From contig NC_071336.1 of the NCBI RefSeq assembly GCF_027744825.2, forward strand, positions 26,754,501 to 26,818,500: 64,000 bases of DNA, read 5' to 3'. Numbering within the stretch: the first letter of the stretch is position 1; every line of letters starts with the position of its first letter. A model generated the notes under the pieces. That model had not been told where the DNA came from and ran no database searches. It saw nothing but the letters and a program-made list of their open reading frames with translations. Both the position numbers and the translations under genes were made by a program. Source of the DNA: Synchiropus splendidus (lineage: Eukaryota; Chordata; Actinopteri; Syngnathiformes; Callionymidae). Below are positions 36,203-48,229 of this stretch, piece after piece.

Positions 36203-36216
36203 CCAGCTGGTGGCAG
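36203..36216 (+). promoter_or_regulatory. CTCF-like motif
   Basis: CCAGCTGGTGGCAG agrees with 13 of 14 positions of the CTCF core consensus, on the plus strand. It faces the minus-strand candidate at 55,028-55,041. Confidence 0.3.
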
Positions 36217-37029
36217 TATGAGAAGAACTGTTGTTTGACAGCGACTTATTCAACGCCAGTGGTGATGCAGTCCCAACTGGTGTTGTTCAGTGAAAATATT
36301 TCTCCGTCGAAAGCTGTGACTGAAGACCTCAGTGTGATGTTGCCTTTTGTTTTGTTGTTTCCTTCTAAAATCTTGATTATTTAATAGCTGTTTCCACCAG
36401 TAATATCATTTCCTGTGTCTCAGGCTGGAGGTGGCAAGAGTACGGTTCGCTTGGATTCAAACCTTGGATTTCCGAGCCAAATGGACCGGAGACAAAGAAA
36501 TCCATCCGAACACATTGGCTGCTTTGACCCTTCTCCTGTTATAGCATTTCGAACTGTTGCAGTACATTATGGGACTGATCAGTATTGGGGGTAACTACAT
36601 AGAGAATGATCGGAAAGTATGCATCAGAGTGGCAGCTCCTGTGGAGAAATGTGGAGGCATATTTGGAGAGGAGACTCAGATGTGGAGAGGTAAAACAGTG
36701 GACATGTTGGATGAAGACCGTTGGAGATGAAAATCACAGGTAAAAGAAGAAGAGCAAGGTAATTCCGAATAAACAGATGAAGACAGGACAATAATGATGG
36801 TTTAAGATGGGAGAGACTTGCAGTGGCAACCTCTGATGGGAAATGAAGGAAGATCTTCAACAACATGACGACGAGGATTAAGTCAGACCAGGTGAAGATA
36901 ATGTTCTGGCGAAAGGTGAAGCCACTGTCACCACACATATCAATCCCAAGATCACCTATCATTACGAGCTTAGTGTTGTGACTGGAAGATCACCAGAGTT
37001 CTCCACACACTGTCTGGACTGTCCTTCAA
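36217..37029. other. non-coding, nothing recognised
   Basis: The minus frame at 36,624-36,962 (112 codons) is leucine/serine-rich with no known domain. No repeat recognised until the LINE fragment. Confidence 0.5.
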
Positions 37030-37290
37030 GATACGGAGAGAGAGGCTCAGTCACACTGGAGAGGCTTAGTGCCAAAGTGCCGCTCCTCCACCCGCCAGGA
37101 TGCCTCCCAAGTGAAGTGATCCAGACATGTCCCACTGGGAGGAGGCCCTGGGGCACACCCAGGACACACGAGTGAGATTATGTCTCTCGGTTGTCCTGGA
37201 AACGAGTCTGTAGTGCCCCAGAAGAGCAGGAGGAGGCTTCTCAGGAGAGTTTATTCTGCTGCCAGCAAGACTCAATATCCTTCGGATCTT
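37030..37290 (+). mobile_element. LINE C-terminal ORF fragment (sense)
   Basis: Translation of 37,080-37,170 gives PPGCLPSEVIQTCPTGRRPW and then a GTPRT-like continuation. This is the well-known C-terminal signature of a teleost non-LTR retrotransposon reverse transcriptase ORF (canonical form PPGRLPGEVFQACPTGRRPR). The following DNA (TATGTCTCTCGGTTGTCCTGG and GCCCCAGAAGAGCAGGAGGAGG) matches the same family with gaps. The frame is broken a few codons later, so the copy is dead. It is the same family as 1400-1556, 47,949-48,038 and 57,622-58,095. Confidence 0.75.
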
Positions 37291-40200
37291 CATATGTCAG
37301 ACAAATTAAACTGTCCCCAACACAACCAGATCCTTTGTCTCTTTATATATACATTACAGTCTAAGGCATCTAAAAATCCCATCCAACAAGACAGAAAGGC
37401 AACAAGAAGATAACAATGTGAGCTGATGACACACACACTACAGACACAAGACGGTTGACGAAATAAACATGTCGGACACGAAACAAAGAAGAGTTTTGAC
37501 AGTTGCATAATAAAAGCATCAAGCTGACAATAAAAGCGGAGTTTGCGCTGCAGATGTATTCTGAGAAGGCTCAATAAAAAAATAGAACTTTTTTCTTCAT
37601 TTTTCCAAATCCTTTCTCACAAATGTTTCCCCAAACAGCAACATTTTCAGGATATCATCTATTGCAGTATATTCCTCACATATTGTAAAACAAAGTGTAA
37701 TATGTGTAATATGTTTGTGTCAAATCCCAGCTGGTGCAGTCTCCAAAGTTCTGTAACTGTTTTGAGCTTTTTAGATGATGTTGATTGTCCGCTTCCACTC
37801 ACTGTGATATTTATTTATTTATTTGTCATTTCAGCATCTCTGAAAAATAAACAACTATATTAGTGTCAAAAACAGAAAAAAAAAACAGTTGAGATGCTCA
37901 AGATAATGTAGAGACATCACCTGGCATCATGTTTCACATCAAGCAGTTTGTCTTCAAAATAATGGCATCAGTCAGCTTTGCCTGATTTTCTTCAAGAATT
38001 TTAATCTAAAATGCAGCCAGTAGTTACAGAGCAACTACAAAGAGAACAATCCATGTATGTTTTGTTCTTCCTTTCATTTTTTTTTGTTTTTTTTTTCAAA
38101 AAATTTAAGAATTTAAATTGTTTTTGGGGGGGGTCAGGGTCGCGTTTTCCATTTTGAAACATCTCCAAACAAAAATAATAATATAATAAATAAATAAAGA
38201 ACATAATAAAAAATAACCTTTTTCTTTTTTGGAAATAAAAAAATAAAAAAGTACTGCAAGATTTGGTTTGTTTCTTTTAATAATTCAATCTTGTCCTATT
38301 TGAGGGCTGGAAATGTGACGGTAGAAAAGGCACTTACACTTGAGCCATACTGTGATTCCATAAATGATCTTTGTAAAGGCTGAAATCCCAGACCGACATC
38401 AGCGCTACACTTCAATGTGTGTAATTCCGCTCTTTCAAATAGTACGTAGATGGAATGAAACGTGTACAGATGAAGCTGTAATCTTTCAGAATTTCTCTTC
38501 CCTTTTTTTTCTGTGACATTTGTGACAAGTGTGTCGCTGATGACTGACGTTTTATATTTGTTTCCAACCGAGAACCAAATCCTCTGAAGTTCCACATGAC
38601 TTAAAAATGCATATGACTTCACTGGAACAAAGGACAAAGAAAATCACCTTTTATTCCCAGTTAATTCTTCTTTGTCTATTCATTTCACTAGGCAATCACG
38701 CCTTTTCATAAATAAGCAAATGCAATCTATTGCCTTGGAAAATACTTGCCCACGCCAGAGTCCTTGGTTTGGCCGCGATGCTTCATCAGTCAGCTTCACC
38801 CTGCCCACAGAAGGACATTAAAACAAACCCTGTGATCAGACCTTGAGTGACAGACAAAGGAGCAGCGCAGTTATGAAAATACAGCAGGGAGAAGGTAACA
38901 GACGTCAGACCCCCGGAAAGATTCTATCAGACTGAGCTATCCCAGCAGTCTGCTTGATATTAAATGACAATAACAAGATCAGGTCTGCTGCACCCTGTCT
39001 CAACCCTGTCAACCCCGGGACACTCTGGCAAGAAACAGGAATCTTACACTGGAGCTGATGAAAGTGAGACACATCAGGTGAAATTCACCTCTGCTGGCGG
39101 TTTCAAAGGGGCCAAAGTCACGGTTGGAGGAGCCGGGACGGGACATTTACAAGCCTCCAGACAGGAACATGTGTATATTATTCCTCTCATGTCACAGTGG
39201 AGAGTGAAACTCAGCAGGTTTCATTAAAACTCCGGTTGGCCGAGCAATTGTACAAGCGGCTAGTTCATCCGCGGACTCCAGGAAGTGAAGAATAGCAGGT
39301 TATCTGAGGCGGTTGACAGAAAATGACCTTGGTGTGGTGTCACCCGCCGAGGTTATTATATGCTGTTGCATCACTGTGGCGCTCACAAAGGGAGAGACTG
39401 AGCTGCAGCTTTCTCTTTCAGAAATGAAAGGAGTAAACAGATTAAAAGGTTGAAGAGACGCTCGGGAAACTGCCAGTCAGAGCAACAAGCAACAACATTT
39501 TGACAATGAATATTCAGCTACAAACAAGTTCAATTCATTTTCAATTAAAGCAACTTTTAAAAACACAGCCTGTCGAGTTATTTTAAACACGTGCAATTGC
39601 TCAAAATAAACCTAAAGTGCAACAAAAAGTAGGCCGATATACTCCTGTGTTATGAGCGAAAGACAGTGATGCAGATTTCCTGGCATGAACTACTCAAGTC
39701 TTGGTCTGAAAATTTGGATTCACTCTCAAAATGTATATGGATTATAGAAAAAAATGTCACTTCACTTGAAGGAGATTATGCTGAGCATCACAGTGATACT
39801 CCATTGCTACAGTGAGCTCATCATTTCTCACATCCGAAGCTTCCTGTTTGGAAGTGAAACAGTTAATTCAGATCCTCCGACATTGCCAAGCCTGCGAACG
39901 ATCTGTTTATGTGCTCATCATTCAACCGCAAAGTCTCCTTTCTGCAGAGCGACCTCCTGAAACGAAAGAAATCCGGTACCTTATTATGAGCACAAACCAC
40001 TGATTTCTATGAGATGAAGCTTCCACTCATCTCAAGAAACCAACCACCATACTAAATCTGAACGGCAGCGTTGTTCGGAATGTTCTGTCTGTTGAATTGT
40101 ATTTTTTTTTTCCCTGTGAATCATCATTTTAAATGCTAAAAAGCAGATGAAACCACCCCAAGCAGACAACGGTGCTGCTCAAAAACAGCAATGGTGTGCT

Positions 40201-40899
40201 ACTGTACATCTCATTGTCAGTTTTACAATCATCCATGTGTCTGCAGGAAAAGGCTGCAGGACTGTCATGCATTTCATTTCCCACGAAAGCTTTTACATGA
40301 ATATTTTACAAGTGCTTCCCCAGGACAACTCGAAAAAAATAGTTCTCCCATATCTTTCTAGCTTTCTGTCCAGGTTCTCGGTTACATCTTGAGATCACTC
40401 AGTTATTGCCGATCACAGAAGATGGTTGAATGATCTTTGAGCTCTAAGTGTCTACATGGTTGCCTTTTTTTTCTGTTTTGATTTCTATGTTTGTAAAGCA
40501 ATTTACTGTTGCTTTTGGAGTAGTTTTTTTTAGGATTTGTTTTTCAGTGCAATACATTTAACCAGAATTATTTCATTTTTGGTTGTGTGGTTCTGTGGGG
40601 TGGGAGGATCATGTAGCATTTGGACCACACAGTAAAAGCTTTGTTCCCAAAACATGTTGGAAACTTACACAAATTGCACAGAAAAAAAGAAATAATTAAT
40701 CCTAAGAAAATTATTGCCTTGAAAGTATTTTTTTTCAAAGTGAAATTTATGTAATTTAGTTATGAATGCCTTTTACACAAAAAATAAGAACATATTTGTA
40801 TATTTTATTTCATTTTATTTGTCTTAATATGACGCATTTCTGTATTTTCAGCTCTGCTCCTGCATCGAGACTTTCCTCCAAAATGATCCAATGACTTGA
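37291..40899. other. non-coding, nothing firm
   Basis: AT-rich around 37.5-38.3 kb, with poly-T/A runs and TTTA/ATAA low complexity (37,811-37,826; 38,170-38,215). A G-run of eight lies at 38,126-38,133. The stretch 38.7-39.45 kb is repeat-free and may contain regulatory sequence, but I saw no decisive cluster. Frames are all short and without domains. Confidence 0.45.
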
Positions 40900-41240
40900 C
40901 GTGATGTGAGTCTGCAGGAAGCAACAACTCCCACTGCGGAATATTCTTCTGATATCCGGGGCAGGATAAGTGATGAGCTCTCAGCAGTGAGGCACAATAG
41001 CAGAATTAGGATTCATGTAACATGGCTTAACAGGTACTCTTCCAAATGACTCCATGGAGGCCTCCGGGCGACAGTCAGCTGAACCCCTTGCGGTGCTAAT
41101 ATGCACTCGGTGTCGCGGCGCTCTGAAGCAGATGGTTATGATATGGATTAAACTGACAGCAAGTCAATAAGAGCCAGATTCTGGGTTTGCACCGGATTAG
41201 TCATCTCTACTGATCACAGATCCTGATGCAGACCACATCA
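40900..41240. promoter_or_regulatory. candidate conserved non-coding element
   Basis: Repeat-free, mixed composition. Contains TTCTTCTGATATCCGGGGCA near 40,944, AATAGCAGAATTAGGATTCA near 40,997 and ATATGGATTAAACTGACAGC near 41,141 (a GGATTA-type homeodomain word). No exon-like frame. Weak inference. Confidence 0.3.
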
Positions 41241-41936
41241 AGATGTGAGTATCAGTTGTGACTCTCTGTCAAAAGTTCTTCTCAACTTTATTCACAAGAA
41301 CTCAATAAATGCCATGCAGATCATTATTGTAAAACCCAATTCGTGTGACGCATTTTAGTGGCGCAAAAGAGAACAAAGCAGAACATTGTCATTTGTCTTT
41401 ACTAGCGAAGCTTGATGTAAACAATAGCATTGACAGCAATGCATTGATGCTGTAGAAACGGCTTGATGAAGAGAAGCAATTAAGTTGTTTGTGAGCTGTT
41501 GGAATGGTCCACCCTCCTCTCTTTACTCAGAGCTGATTATTAACCCTCAGAGCTTTGTCCAGAACTCTGGCATGACACGTCTTTTGTTGGTGTAGGATTG
41601 GTGGAAAAACAACTTATGACAATATTTTCCATCCGTTTACATCTCCCACAATTCCGGCTGAAAGTTGTTCAAAGCGGATGATCATCGGAGACAAAGTTGA
41701 AAAGTGGAGGAAATGGTCCAACAATCAATCCACAGATCAATCTGCCTGTAGAATCGCTGTTTTCTGGGCGCCAAACACATTCTCGCTCAAAATATCGACT
41801 GCTGTCAGGTGGACTTTTGCATCTGAGAATGACGCCTTTGCACGTTGTCACACTATGCTTTCAATTGAGTCATATGTTTCGTCTTCCACTGTAGCGACGC
41901 ATCGCATGAAAAAAATCCAGTGATTGGCATTAAGAG
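41241..41936. other. non-coding, nothing recognised
   Basis: Overlapping short frames on both strands at 41.67-41.92 kb carry no domain. No repeat recognised. Confidence 0.5.
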
Positions 41937-42451
41937 TAGAGGGTGACCTTTATATCGGTTTGGCCGATATAACAGCCGTTTTGGGCAATTTTTCATTTAT
42001 TAGTCCACACCGGTATCAGCCTCCATCATATTGGAACGTTAAGAATACAGTCATTTGCTCATTCGTGCCTTAGGCAAAGTGAAATCTACTGTCGTTTTTA
42101 ATGTTTTGGTTGATTCATGTTTTCATCAGTGATAGGTTCATTTCTGCTTTTCTCCCTTAACCTGTTGGATAAGTCACTGACTGCGTTACATGTTCTTAGT
42201 AAGGGTTACTGAACCATTTTTGCATGTTAGTCAACATATTTGTGTTCAACTGAAGCGATAAAACTATTCTGTATAAGTATGTAAACTGCTGAGTTTTCTC
42301 TCGTTGAAGGTTAGCACACAAATTTCATCTCTAATGTGTGATTTTCTTTTCAAATGCGTCCAGAATATCGGCCTAATATCGGTTATCGGTATTCCAAAGG
42401 CACCAGATATCAGTATCAGCCCCCTAAAAAAGGCATATTGGTCGACCCTCA
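41937..42451. mobile_element. non-autonomous hAT-like DNA transposon
   Basis: The left end TAGAGGGTGACCTTTATATCGG and the right end CATATTGGTCGACCCTCA form inverted termini (GAGGGTGACC versus GAGGGTCGACC). Sub-terminal ATCGG/CCGAT words follow, such as TTGGCCGATATAACAGCC on the left and AATATCGGCCTAATATCGG on the right. This 'cgaccgatat' architecture is familiar from fish hAT-type elements about 0.5 kb long. The flanks ATTAAGAG and ATTAGTAT share five of eight bases, which could be a decayed 8-bp target duplication. No transposase coding. Confidence 0.55.
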
Positions 42452-42959
42452 ATTAGTATCACACCATTTGGTGGCGCTCTTTAGAGTTTTATTTCATGTT
42501 ACAGGGATATTGTACCTAGCATAATCCAGTGGGTGCTCGTCGGCTCTGTGAGTGAACCATACCCAAGGTTGGTGGAGTGGTTGGAGTCCCATACGTGTCA
42601 TCCAACCTACTCTGGAAATCACAAGCTTTTGGTTGCTTTTCAACAGAACTTCAATGAATTAGATGGTAATTATATAGTCATTATGTTAAAGTTGACATGC
42701 AAATGAGTTGGGCCCATCCGTGCTAGCCATAGCACTAGCAAGGCAGGCGCGCCTCTCTCTGTGGGTGAGCAGAGGATGCTGGTTCCTCCCTCGCATGGAG
42801 CATCCTGCGCAAATCTTGTTTATTGCTCTCATGCCATATGCTCCGCGTCGACTTGCTTTTACTCTGATCTATGCCCATAAACCCACCTCACACACCAGCT
42901 CCAGATACAATTAACCAATTCTTCATCCAACCAGAGCAAACCAATTAAACACCATCCAA
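42452..42959. other. non-coding, nothing recognised
   Basis: A weak CTCF-like word CCATTTGGTGGCGC (12 of 14) lies at 42,464-42,477. Frames are short. Confidence 0.45.
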
Positions 42960-43560
42960 TCACATTTTTGTGACAAGCGGACGCCTTTCATCCCAGCAGG
43001 ACTCCAGACGGCTCCTTGCAGCCCACCTGCCCCGAGCGCCGTCTCAGAGATGGTCTGGAATAACTAATTAGGCAGAGCCACTGCTGCACATCCAGCTTGG
43101 GACACTCACGCCAAAGTGATGCGGAGGAAAACACGCCGCTTGATCTTGTCACGGAGCTCTGCTGCTTTATTTTTCACTTGTCAGCATTTTGCCGTCTGAT
43201 CCCTTATCACCGCGGCTGCAAGAGAGAAACAGTTTAGGTTTGTTAAACAGACTTCCAGTGCAGTTTGCGGGCGCCTGCTGCGCTGCTTCGCACCGCATGC
43301 TTTTCAACAACAGCCCCACCGCGGGAGGAGGGGGTGCGGTTTGGGACAACAGGAAGTGTTTTATTTCTTTTTTGTAAATGCCGGCCTCAACTCTGCTCAT
43401 CTGTTTAAATCAGCTGTCATGTTGTTGAGAGAGTATTTGGGAGGTGATCGACAGAGCGCAGACACAGCTTTGAGCTGCAGGAAGTGCACTTCAAACAACA
43501 TGTCTCGGCAGCGAGGTGCTTTGGTTCCACTTTTGTTGAAAGAATTCCATTTTTAGCTCA
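42960..43560. promoter_or_regulatory. candidate CNE block
   Basis: Repeat-free and CpG-containing, with AATAACTAATTAGGCAGAGC near 43,059 (CTAATTAG) and TTCAACAACAGCCCCACCGC near 43,303. It ends at a long poly-T run. Enhancer-like by texture only. Confidence 0.35.
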
Positions 43561-43562
43561 GC

Positions 43563-43588
43563 TTTTTTTTTTTTTTTTTTTTTTTTTT
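43563..43588. repeat. poly-T tract
   Basis: About 26 consecutive T. Confidence 0.95.
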
Positions 43589-44039
43589 ATAAATGCAAAA
43601 CAGGTGAGATCGGTGGCGTATAACGTAAAATAATCCCAAAAGCTTAACTCTTATGAAAACTCGTCAGTTGTGATGCGTCTGCAGCAGGAAGAGCGCGAGA
43701 GTACTCTCACAGCTGGAAAACAATAACACTACAAATAATGTATGAGGGGCCAGCAGAGGGGGAGCGCGCCGCAGCCAACACAAATAGGAATTATTCATTA
43801 TACATTCACTCTTCGCCGCATGTGTGTGAGTGAGTGGGCAAGTTAATGTGCTCTGGGTTTTCCTCGAGTCCAGCAGGGCACCTCACCTTTGGTGCTGCAG
43901 TGAAACACTTTACCTTTGTCTTCCCTTTAAAAAAAAAAGCACTCACAGCCTGACATAAGAAATAAATAACAATATCAGAGTCTAACCTGCTGTGACGGAA
44001 ACAGATATTCCACCACCGAGTCAAAAACTTGACATCACA
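43589..44039. other. non-coding, nothing recognised
   Basis: No repeat or exon recognised; the minus frame at 43,806-44,069 has no domain. Confidence 0.5.
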
Positions 44040-44830
44040 CTGAAGACCTCTCCAGTCAAGGCGGACCATTAGCGATCAAAAGGCCAATTACGAATATCTA
44101 CAATGCACTCAGAGGGACTAAACGGCGGACTTCGATTAGAGGTTGACCTCACCGCGATTTGCCTGCGCAGCTAAGCACCAAATAATAGATAGCAGATCTT
44201 TAACATAATTACGGAGCTAATGGATGGCGATGCGACGCTGTCAAAAATTGATATGCGGGACTGCGCAGCGTTGAGAAAGGGACGGCGGCGAACATTTATC
44301 TCCATGTCATGGAGGCTGAAAGAGAGAGGACAGATGGGGCTGTGACATGCGGGGATATGGCCGCCGCCGCCGCCGCCCTCCGTAAGATCATCTCCCATCA
44401 AGCAATTCTCTTGCAAAGTGCCATTTGGAATAATTGCTGTGAAAGTATCCCCCCCGATCTTTTTATACTCAATCACATCGCCGCTTCTGTGTTGACAGAC
44501 CCGGATCCCGTTTTAGCTGAACTAGCCACAATGTTGACCAACTCCTTGCCGGGTGACCTCCAGTAAACACGGTCAGCAGTTGACGGTCAAGATGGTCTGG
44601 TCCGCCCTTTAGATGGGGGAAAAATTGCCACGGTGAATATTTGATCCAGTGTTTGCCCTTTGCTGGCCACACAACGCAGAATAATGGTTTTCTTTTAGCG
44701 GAGCGGGACAAAGCCTTGGGTTGCCCCAACCCAGTAAGTGGCCAGTCCAAATTACTCTATCAATTATTAATTCTTCATAAAGGTCGCCCCCTCCTTGCTC
44801 CATTAGCGCCGCCTTTCTGAGCATGCCAAT
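44040..44830. promoter_or_regulatory. candidate CNE block with GCC run
   Basis: Repeat-free and CpG-rich. It includes GTTGACCTCACCGCGATTTG near 44,142 (a TGACCTCA nuclear-receptor-like half-site), AACATAATTACGGAGCTAATGG near 44,203 and TCTATCAATTATTAATTC near 44,756. A GCC repeat of about six units lies at 44,359-44,377, just after GATATGGCCGCC. Frames crossing it on both strands (plus 44,309-44,566; minus 44,171-44,476) are incompatible with each other and have no domain. Confidence 0.4.
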
Positions 44831-46199
44831 GTCATGAGTGTGAACAAGCCCTTCTGGTCAGAGACACAGGAAGACGCCCTGAACTTTCTGAGGACAAAAC
44901 CTTCTTGTTGCAGTCAGAAAGTATGAGTAGAACAGATCAATGGTGATCTGTTCTGGGGGAAAAAGATCCTTTCTGATGTGTCTCCGTTGTCATTTGTCTT
45001 AATCTTATCAAGTGCAACTCATCAGCTCCTTTCCTGTTTAATGTGCTTTTGGAATTCTCTGAACACCAGTTGGTTCTTCAGACTTGTACATCTCCAACCC
45101 TAAGGGTTCTGCCTCTACAATCGCCTCTGTTTCCATCCATCTGTCCTCCACTCATGGACTGCCTCCGTTTTTAACGTCCTTGAAAAGCCACTGACAAAAT
45201 GTTGAAGTCATGTTTTCAGATATTGTCAGATGCTTGGACACCATCCAGCTGAATTTGCTTTCCTCCCACTCTACATGCTCATCCATCCCTAGATTAAAGA
45301 GAGGAAGAGCTTTGAGAGGGATTCCGAAACATTCCTCCACCAGACAGGTTGAAGTATATTCATCTGTTTTCATGATCATTTGATGGTGTGAAATGGAATA
45401 TCAGTTTTTAGAGGATTGAATTTTCATATGACTGATGTTGCTTGAAAAGGGAGTGTGTTGAAAATGGTTGGACATATGAACCAACTGATTCCAGTCACTG
45501 TCTCCAATTTTCCTCCCAGAACTTCAAACCTTGCTCCTGACAAATTCCATCTTGAAGGGGTGTGGTCAGGAAGAGTGGCTCAACCGCAGCACAGTGAAAA
45601 ATGTCAGGCTATATGTGGAGTTTTTTTGTTGTGTATTATCGTGATACACCAGGAGCCAAAGTCAGTTTGAAATAGCCACAGAAATTAGCATGACAAAAAT
45701 GGTGGATGACTTATTTGTCTGTGTTTTGAATTTCACTGGCTGACAAAGTATCTTAACTGACTGTTTGGATTATATGGTTTCACGCTGCTAAATATCTACA
45801 TTTTCTACCAAACAGAATGTGTACATTCTCCCTTTGGATTGGTGTCCTCCATGCCATAAAAACCCGACTTGAAACGGAAGATGAACAAACTAACCCAGAA
45901 ACAACACTTGTTTGAGTCTCCAGTGAAGAAACGTGTTCTTGATTTTATCTCTAAACACAACAGCAGTTCCCAAAAAAAAAAAAACAGTTCTACAGTACAT
46001 TGGCTTCTGATTTCATTCTTTCAGTGATGACCTTGAGTTCACGGTCACGATAAATAAAAACCAAGTCGAAAAAAGTGAACCGCGGCTTCTGGATGCGCTC
46101 CACAGAGGTGATTCTCCAATTGTCTTCCCTCTCTGCTCATGTTTTAAGGACACTGTGAACTTCACGCCATGTTTTTAATGCAGTTTCCCTCCTTTTTTT
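44831..46199. other. non-coding, nothing recognised
   Basis: A poly-A run of 12 bases at 45,973-45,984. No known repeat or domain-bearing frame. Confidence 0.5.
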
Positions 46200-46740
46200 G
46201 GCCTTTGCTATCTTATTGCTATCCCATGACTGAAGGCGTCCTCGCCAGAGTCTTGCTAACATTAGTCCCAAACGGCGGCGCAGCTCCTTCAGTGTGACGC
46301 TCTAATGCGATGGCGTCCGAGCAGAACCGTCCATCACGCTCTTCCAGCTGATCAATCATCTTGTACCATGTTCGGCAGCCGGCCCTGTGAGGTTGCATGT
46401 CAACACTCATGGAACTGTGGCTAATGTTGACTGCCGCGTCTGTTTTGACCTTTAGCTAATGGTGCTGCCACTGCTTAGCAAAGGTCACTCTCCGCGTTTT
46501 AACTTATTGCGGCTCAGTGGATTGTTCAATTCCGTTGACCAAGTGGAACAAACCTTCCTGGACAATCTAAAAATGGTGAATCAGGCTGATCCAGGAATAG
46601 CAGCGGATGTGTTGTTTATAATCAGTTTGCCGGGGGTTTTAATAGCGTGACCTTTCTTCAGAGCCTTTAGCGTGCGTGCGCGGGGTCAAGGTCAGCTCAA
46701 TTTAAAGCTCTTACCTATTGCGTGAGGAGAGAGGCTCTGC
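46200..46740. promoter_or_regulatory. candidate CNE block
   Basis: Repeat-free, moderately CpG-rich, bounded by AT-rich plain sequence. It contains TTAGCTAATGGTGCTGCC near 46,452 and a TCAAGGTCA nuclear-receptor-like half-site at 46,686-46,694. Weak inference. Confidence 0.3.
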
Positions 46741-46882
46741 CATGGTTTTAGTCCAGGCTTGCACACAGACATTTTAATTTTGTTGTTGCTGTTTTGTTGC
46801 TGAAATACACAACATCAATGTGTCTTTTGTGATGACATTATGTTATGGATGTCAGCTGCTTTGCATAAGTCTTAATGGTGGC

Positions 46883-46897
46883 ATTCTGGTGACTGCA

Positions 46898-46965
<68 letters not shown>

Positions 46966-46980
46966 TGCAGTCACCAGAAT
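46883..46980. repeat. 98-bp perfect AT-rich palindrome
   Basis: ATTCTGGTGACTGCATAC at 46,883-46,900 is followed by 62 bases of alternating TA and then the exact inverse GTATGCAGTCACCAGAAT at 46,963-46,980. The whole 98-bp block equals its own reverse complement. Palindromic AT-rich repeats extrude cruciforms and are unstable in vertebrate genomes. The non-repetitive 18-bp arms distinguish it from an ordinary TA microsatellite. Confidence 0.9.
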
Positions 46981-46986
46981 ATAGAT

Positions 46987-46987
46987 A

Positions 46988-47049
<62 letters not shown>

Positions 47050-47050
47050 T
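46987..47050. repeat. (TA)n array, second palindromic tract
   Basis: AGAA, about 28 TA units, then TTCT: a further 64-bp self-complementary tract six bases after the first. With only 4-bp arms beyond the TA array it is close to an ordinary microsatellite. Confidence 0.9.
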
Positions 47051-47382
47051 TTACTTTTCAATACATTGCATTGTTAAATAACATACAATCATGAAATAAT
47101 TTACAGTTTTTGTTTTTTTCCTTATATTACATACATATATTATATACATTTTTTGTGTATTTTTTCTCTGACACACCTGTACTTTTACTGTATAAGCATG
47201 GCATTCTCCTATTTATTTATTTTACTTTATTTTTTAATTATTATTATTATTATTATTATTGTTTTTTTATATTTAAATATGGGTTGAATTTTTTCCTTTT
47301 CATGATTCTCCTCATCTCATTCTGGTTGGCCACATGTTAGCTTTTCGCAATACTTCTGCAGAGTGGCGACAATATACAGTAT
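47051..47382. other. AT-rich spacer with (ATT)n
   Basis: Contains an ATT array at 47,236-47,260. The plus frame at 47,110-47,340 is F/Y/I-rich and reflects AT-richness, not coding. Confidence 0.85.
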
Positions 47383-47804
47383 GTCAGAGGTGGCCAGGAT
47401 ATATATTGTGACCATTGAGAAGGGCTGTCAAACCCAAAGAAAGGAGGGTAAGACAAAATTGAAAACATGAATCTTGTGATGACATAAAGCGTGATTATGA
47501 AATTACACTTTAAAAATGCACAGAAAACGTTGGCTTGGTTGGTGACATTCCATTTAAAGACCCTCAATGTGTCTCATACATTTCAAAATGTACTTTCAAT
47601 TCTGATGTATTTTAAGGGACAACAAATACTCGGAACGGAAAAGACGAACGATTAAAAGAAATAACCAAACCAGAAACAATGTGCATGGCTAAAATGTCAG
47701 AGACAATGTCTGAATTATGGTTTTACTCTGACTCCAGGAGGGCCACATAAATACAGTCAAAGGGCCACATTTGGCCCCCGGGCCTCACTTTGCCCTGGTC
47801 TGCT
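47383..47804. mobile_element. possible degenerate hAT-type element
   Basis: The right end reads GGGCCACATTTGGCCCCCGG then GCCTCACTTTGCCCTGGTCTG. On the minus strand this begins CAGACCAGGGCAAAGTGAGG, the usual terminus of hAT/Charlie-like repeats. The left end CAGAGGTGGCCAGG plus a CTGTCAAACCC word could be its partner. Flanks CAGTATGT and CTGTGTGT share six of eight bases. The right end is the more certain half. Confidence 0.4.
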
Positions 47805-47948
47805 GTGTGTGATCTCTTCGGCTGACTCCCAAGGAAGGCTAATGGGTGAGATTCAACAGATACTTGAACCACCTCAATGAGTTTTCTTTTTTTTTTTTCT
47901 CTCTATCAGTGCAGGCGCGGTAAGTTGGATGAAAACACTCTTATCTTC

Positions 47949-48038
47949 GAGAGACACCAGCCATCCAATTAAGGAAACACATTTTAATGACTTGCATCCG
48001 TGATCTTGTCCTCGGAGCCATCACCCAGAGTTCATGAC
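47949..48038 (-). mobile_element. LINE fragment (antisense)
   Basis: On the plus strand, GACACCAGCCATCCAATTAAGG, then GCATCCGTGATCTTGTCCTC and CATCACCCAGAGTTCATGAC, match the complement of the RT C-terminal region of the LINE family also seen at 37.1 and 57.6 kb. About 90 bases survive. Confidence 0.65.
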
Positions 48039-48229
48039 TGTTGGAGTGCACCACATCGAGGGCGAGGGAGAGTCTCCATGGTCCCCTCAGGTGTCCCAGG
48101 CAGACCGTGGCGCCGCATCAGTGCAACATCGCTCGAGCAGCTGGTGCACTGTTAACAACTCAAATCCTTCACTTTTACACAGCGATTATTTTTCTTTAAT
48201 TAAAAAGCCAAGCCTTTACTCGTCTCCAA
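48039..48229. other. non-coding spacer
   Basis: No feature recognised between the LINE scrap and the following CNE-like block. Confidence 0.4.

Noticed and set aside
44309..44566. Frame with an alanine run that might be a first exon
   Set aside because: The alanines come from the GCC repeat, a rival minus frame overlaps and no donor site or domain supports it.
47110..47340. Hydrophobic 76-codon frame resembling a membrane protein
   Set aside because: F/Y/I richness comes from AT-rich DNA and an ATT array.
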